The position numbers and the translations under genes are program-made. A DNA stretch of 6,637 nucleotides from Acidobacteriota bacterium (GTDB lineage: Bacteria; Acidobacteriota; Terriglobia; Acidiferrales; UBA7541). The stretch is taken from positions 789-7,425 of the forward strand of contig PLZZ01000077.1 in NCBI GenBank assembly GCA_003153585.1. The letters run 5' to 3'. Of the stretch, positions 5,933 through 6,637 are shown piece by piece; the first letter of the stretch is position 1, and each line of letters starts with the position of its first letter. Under the pieces are notes generated by a model, which had not been told where the DNA came from, made no database searches, and was given only the letters and a program-made list of their open reading frames with translations.

Positions 5933-6637
5933 TCACATTTTTTCCGGGGCGGTAATGCCCATGATGCCTAGCGTGGTTACTAGTTGTTCGCGCACCAGCG
6001 CGGTGATCAGGAGAAGGAAGGCGCGCTTTTCGGCGTCTTTTTCGGAGAGAATGTGGTGCTTGTGGTAGAAGACGTTGAAGGCTTGCGCGAGTTCGAAGGC
6101 AAAACGCGCGAGAATCGCCGGTTCTTGCGCCGAGATGGCGAATTCCACTCGCGAGTCGAGCGAGCCTGCCAGCAAAACGATATCCCAGAGGTCGTCACCC
6201 GCCGGCGCAGCGAGAAAAGGCGCGACGTCGAGTGCGCCGCTCTTCAATCGCTCTATATTCCTGGAATTCTCTGCGCCGATGTCGGGATCTAGCTCTGCGC
6301 CCTTGCGCAAAATTCCGTTTACGCGAACGACCGCGTACTGAACGTAGGGGCCGGTCTCTCCTTCGAAGCTGAGCGCATCCTCAAAATCAAACGCGATGAC
6401 CGTGGAGCGCGTGAAACGCAAAAGAAAATATCGCAGCGCGCCAATGGCGATGGCGTGGCCGATTGCGGCGCGTTCGGCTTCTGGCGACTCCGGATGGCGC
6501 GAATCCACTTCCGCGCGAGCGCTGGTTTCCAGGCGGTCGAGCAGATCGTCCGCCTTGACGCCCTGGCCTTTGCGGCCGCTCACGTCAACGTACTGCTTCT
6601 TGGCGTCTTCCGCGGGAATTTCGTAGCCCATTTCCTG
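5933..6637 (-). CDS. argS: Arginyl-tRNA synthetase, C-terminal part (5' end beyond window)
   Basis: ArgRS is a class I enzyme that attaches arginine to tRNA-Arg in the cytoplasm. Only the last 234 residues are here; the frame is open to the right edge, reading QEMGYEIP, so the Met at 6631 is internal and not a start. Visible landmarks: the KMSKS-loop region as YVDVSGRKGQGVKADDLL, the catalytic-domain end SFEGETGPYVQYA, then the all-helical DALR anticodon-binding domain with AFNVFYHKHHIL and the family's terminal LGIMGITAPEKM. The KMSKS motif is degenerate (VSGRK), as in many ArgRS that lack the canonical form. The HIGH motif and N-terminal tRNA-binding domain lie outside the window. The gene is convergent with pepA, 126 bp apart. 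Confidence 0.96.
   Translation of the reverse strand, partial: QEMGYEIPAEDAKKQYVDVSGRKGQGVKADDLLDRLETSARAEVDSRHPESPEAERAAIGHAIAIGALRYFLLRFTRSTVIAFDFEDALSFEGETGPYVQYAVVRVNGILRKGAELDPDIGAENSRNIERLKSGALDVAPFLAAPAGDDLWDIVLLAGSLDSRVEFAISAQEPAILARFAFELAQAFNVFYHKHHILSEKDAEKRAFLLLITALVREQLVTTLGIMGITAPEKM

Noticed and set aside
5664..5936. Possible small protein containing CHPERSEGS
   Set aside because: The peptide comes from translating the dispersed repeat and antisense pepA, a known type of false gene.

Overview
The window holds six protein genes (one cut by the right edge), one initiator tRNA gene and a fragment of a second tRNA copy. The proteins suggest a Gram-negative-type, diderm bacterium. 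The best guess is Acidobacteriota. That rests on the secretin carrying a C-terminal cohesin-like domain, the GspG-like proteins ending in a D-V...Y-S-x-W pattern, and a dispersed repeat that reads CHPERSEGS in one frame. This is an inference from remembered family features, not a database result.

Layout, left to right. Positions 1-22 repeat the 3' half of the tRNA gene lying at 113-189. Two GC-rich hairpins lie between the copies. The tRNA (minus strand) is initiator tRNA-fMet with an encoded CCA and a good sigma70-type promoter that abuts its 5' end. Next comes a minus-strand operon, transcribed right to left from about 3626 to 305: a lipoprotein secretin with TPR repeats and a cohesin-like tail, then two paralogous GspG-type pseudopilins. 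The secretin stop overlaps the first pseudopilin start by 4 nt, and 19 nt separate the two pseudopilins. This is a secretion or pilus module without its ATPase, platform protein or prepilin peptidase, which must be encoded elsewhere.

Divergent from the operon, on the plus strand, are smpB (trans-translation factor) and pepA (M17 leucyl aminopeptidase), 16 nt apart and probably cotranscribed. They link ribosome rescue with downstream peptide turnover. After pepA comes a 126-bp convergent spacer with a palindromic dispersed repeat, then the C-terminal part of argS (arginyl-tRNA synthetase) on the minus strand, running off the right edge.

Most of the window is ordinary housekeeping content. The points most worth a second look are: the duplicated tRNA-fMet 3' fragment (possible att scar), the tRNA promoter that leaves almost no 5' leader, the secretin-cohesin fusion with a probable TTG start, and the smpB start, which may be leaderless.
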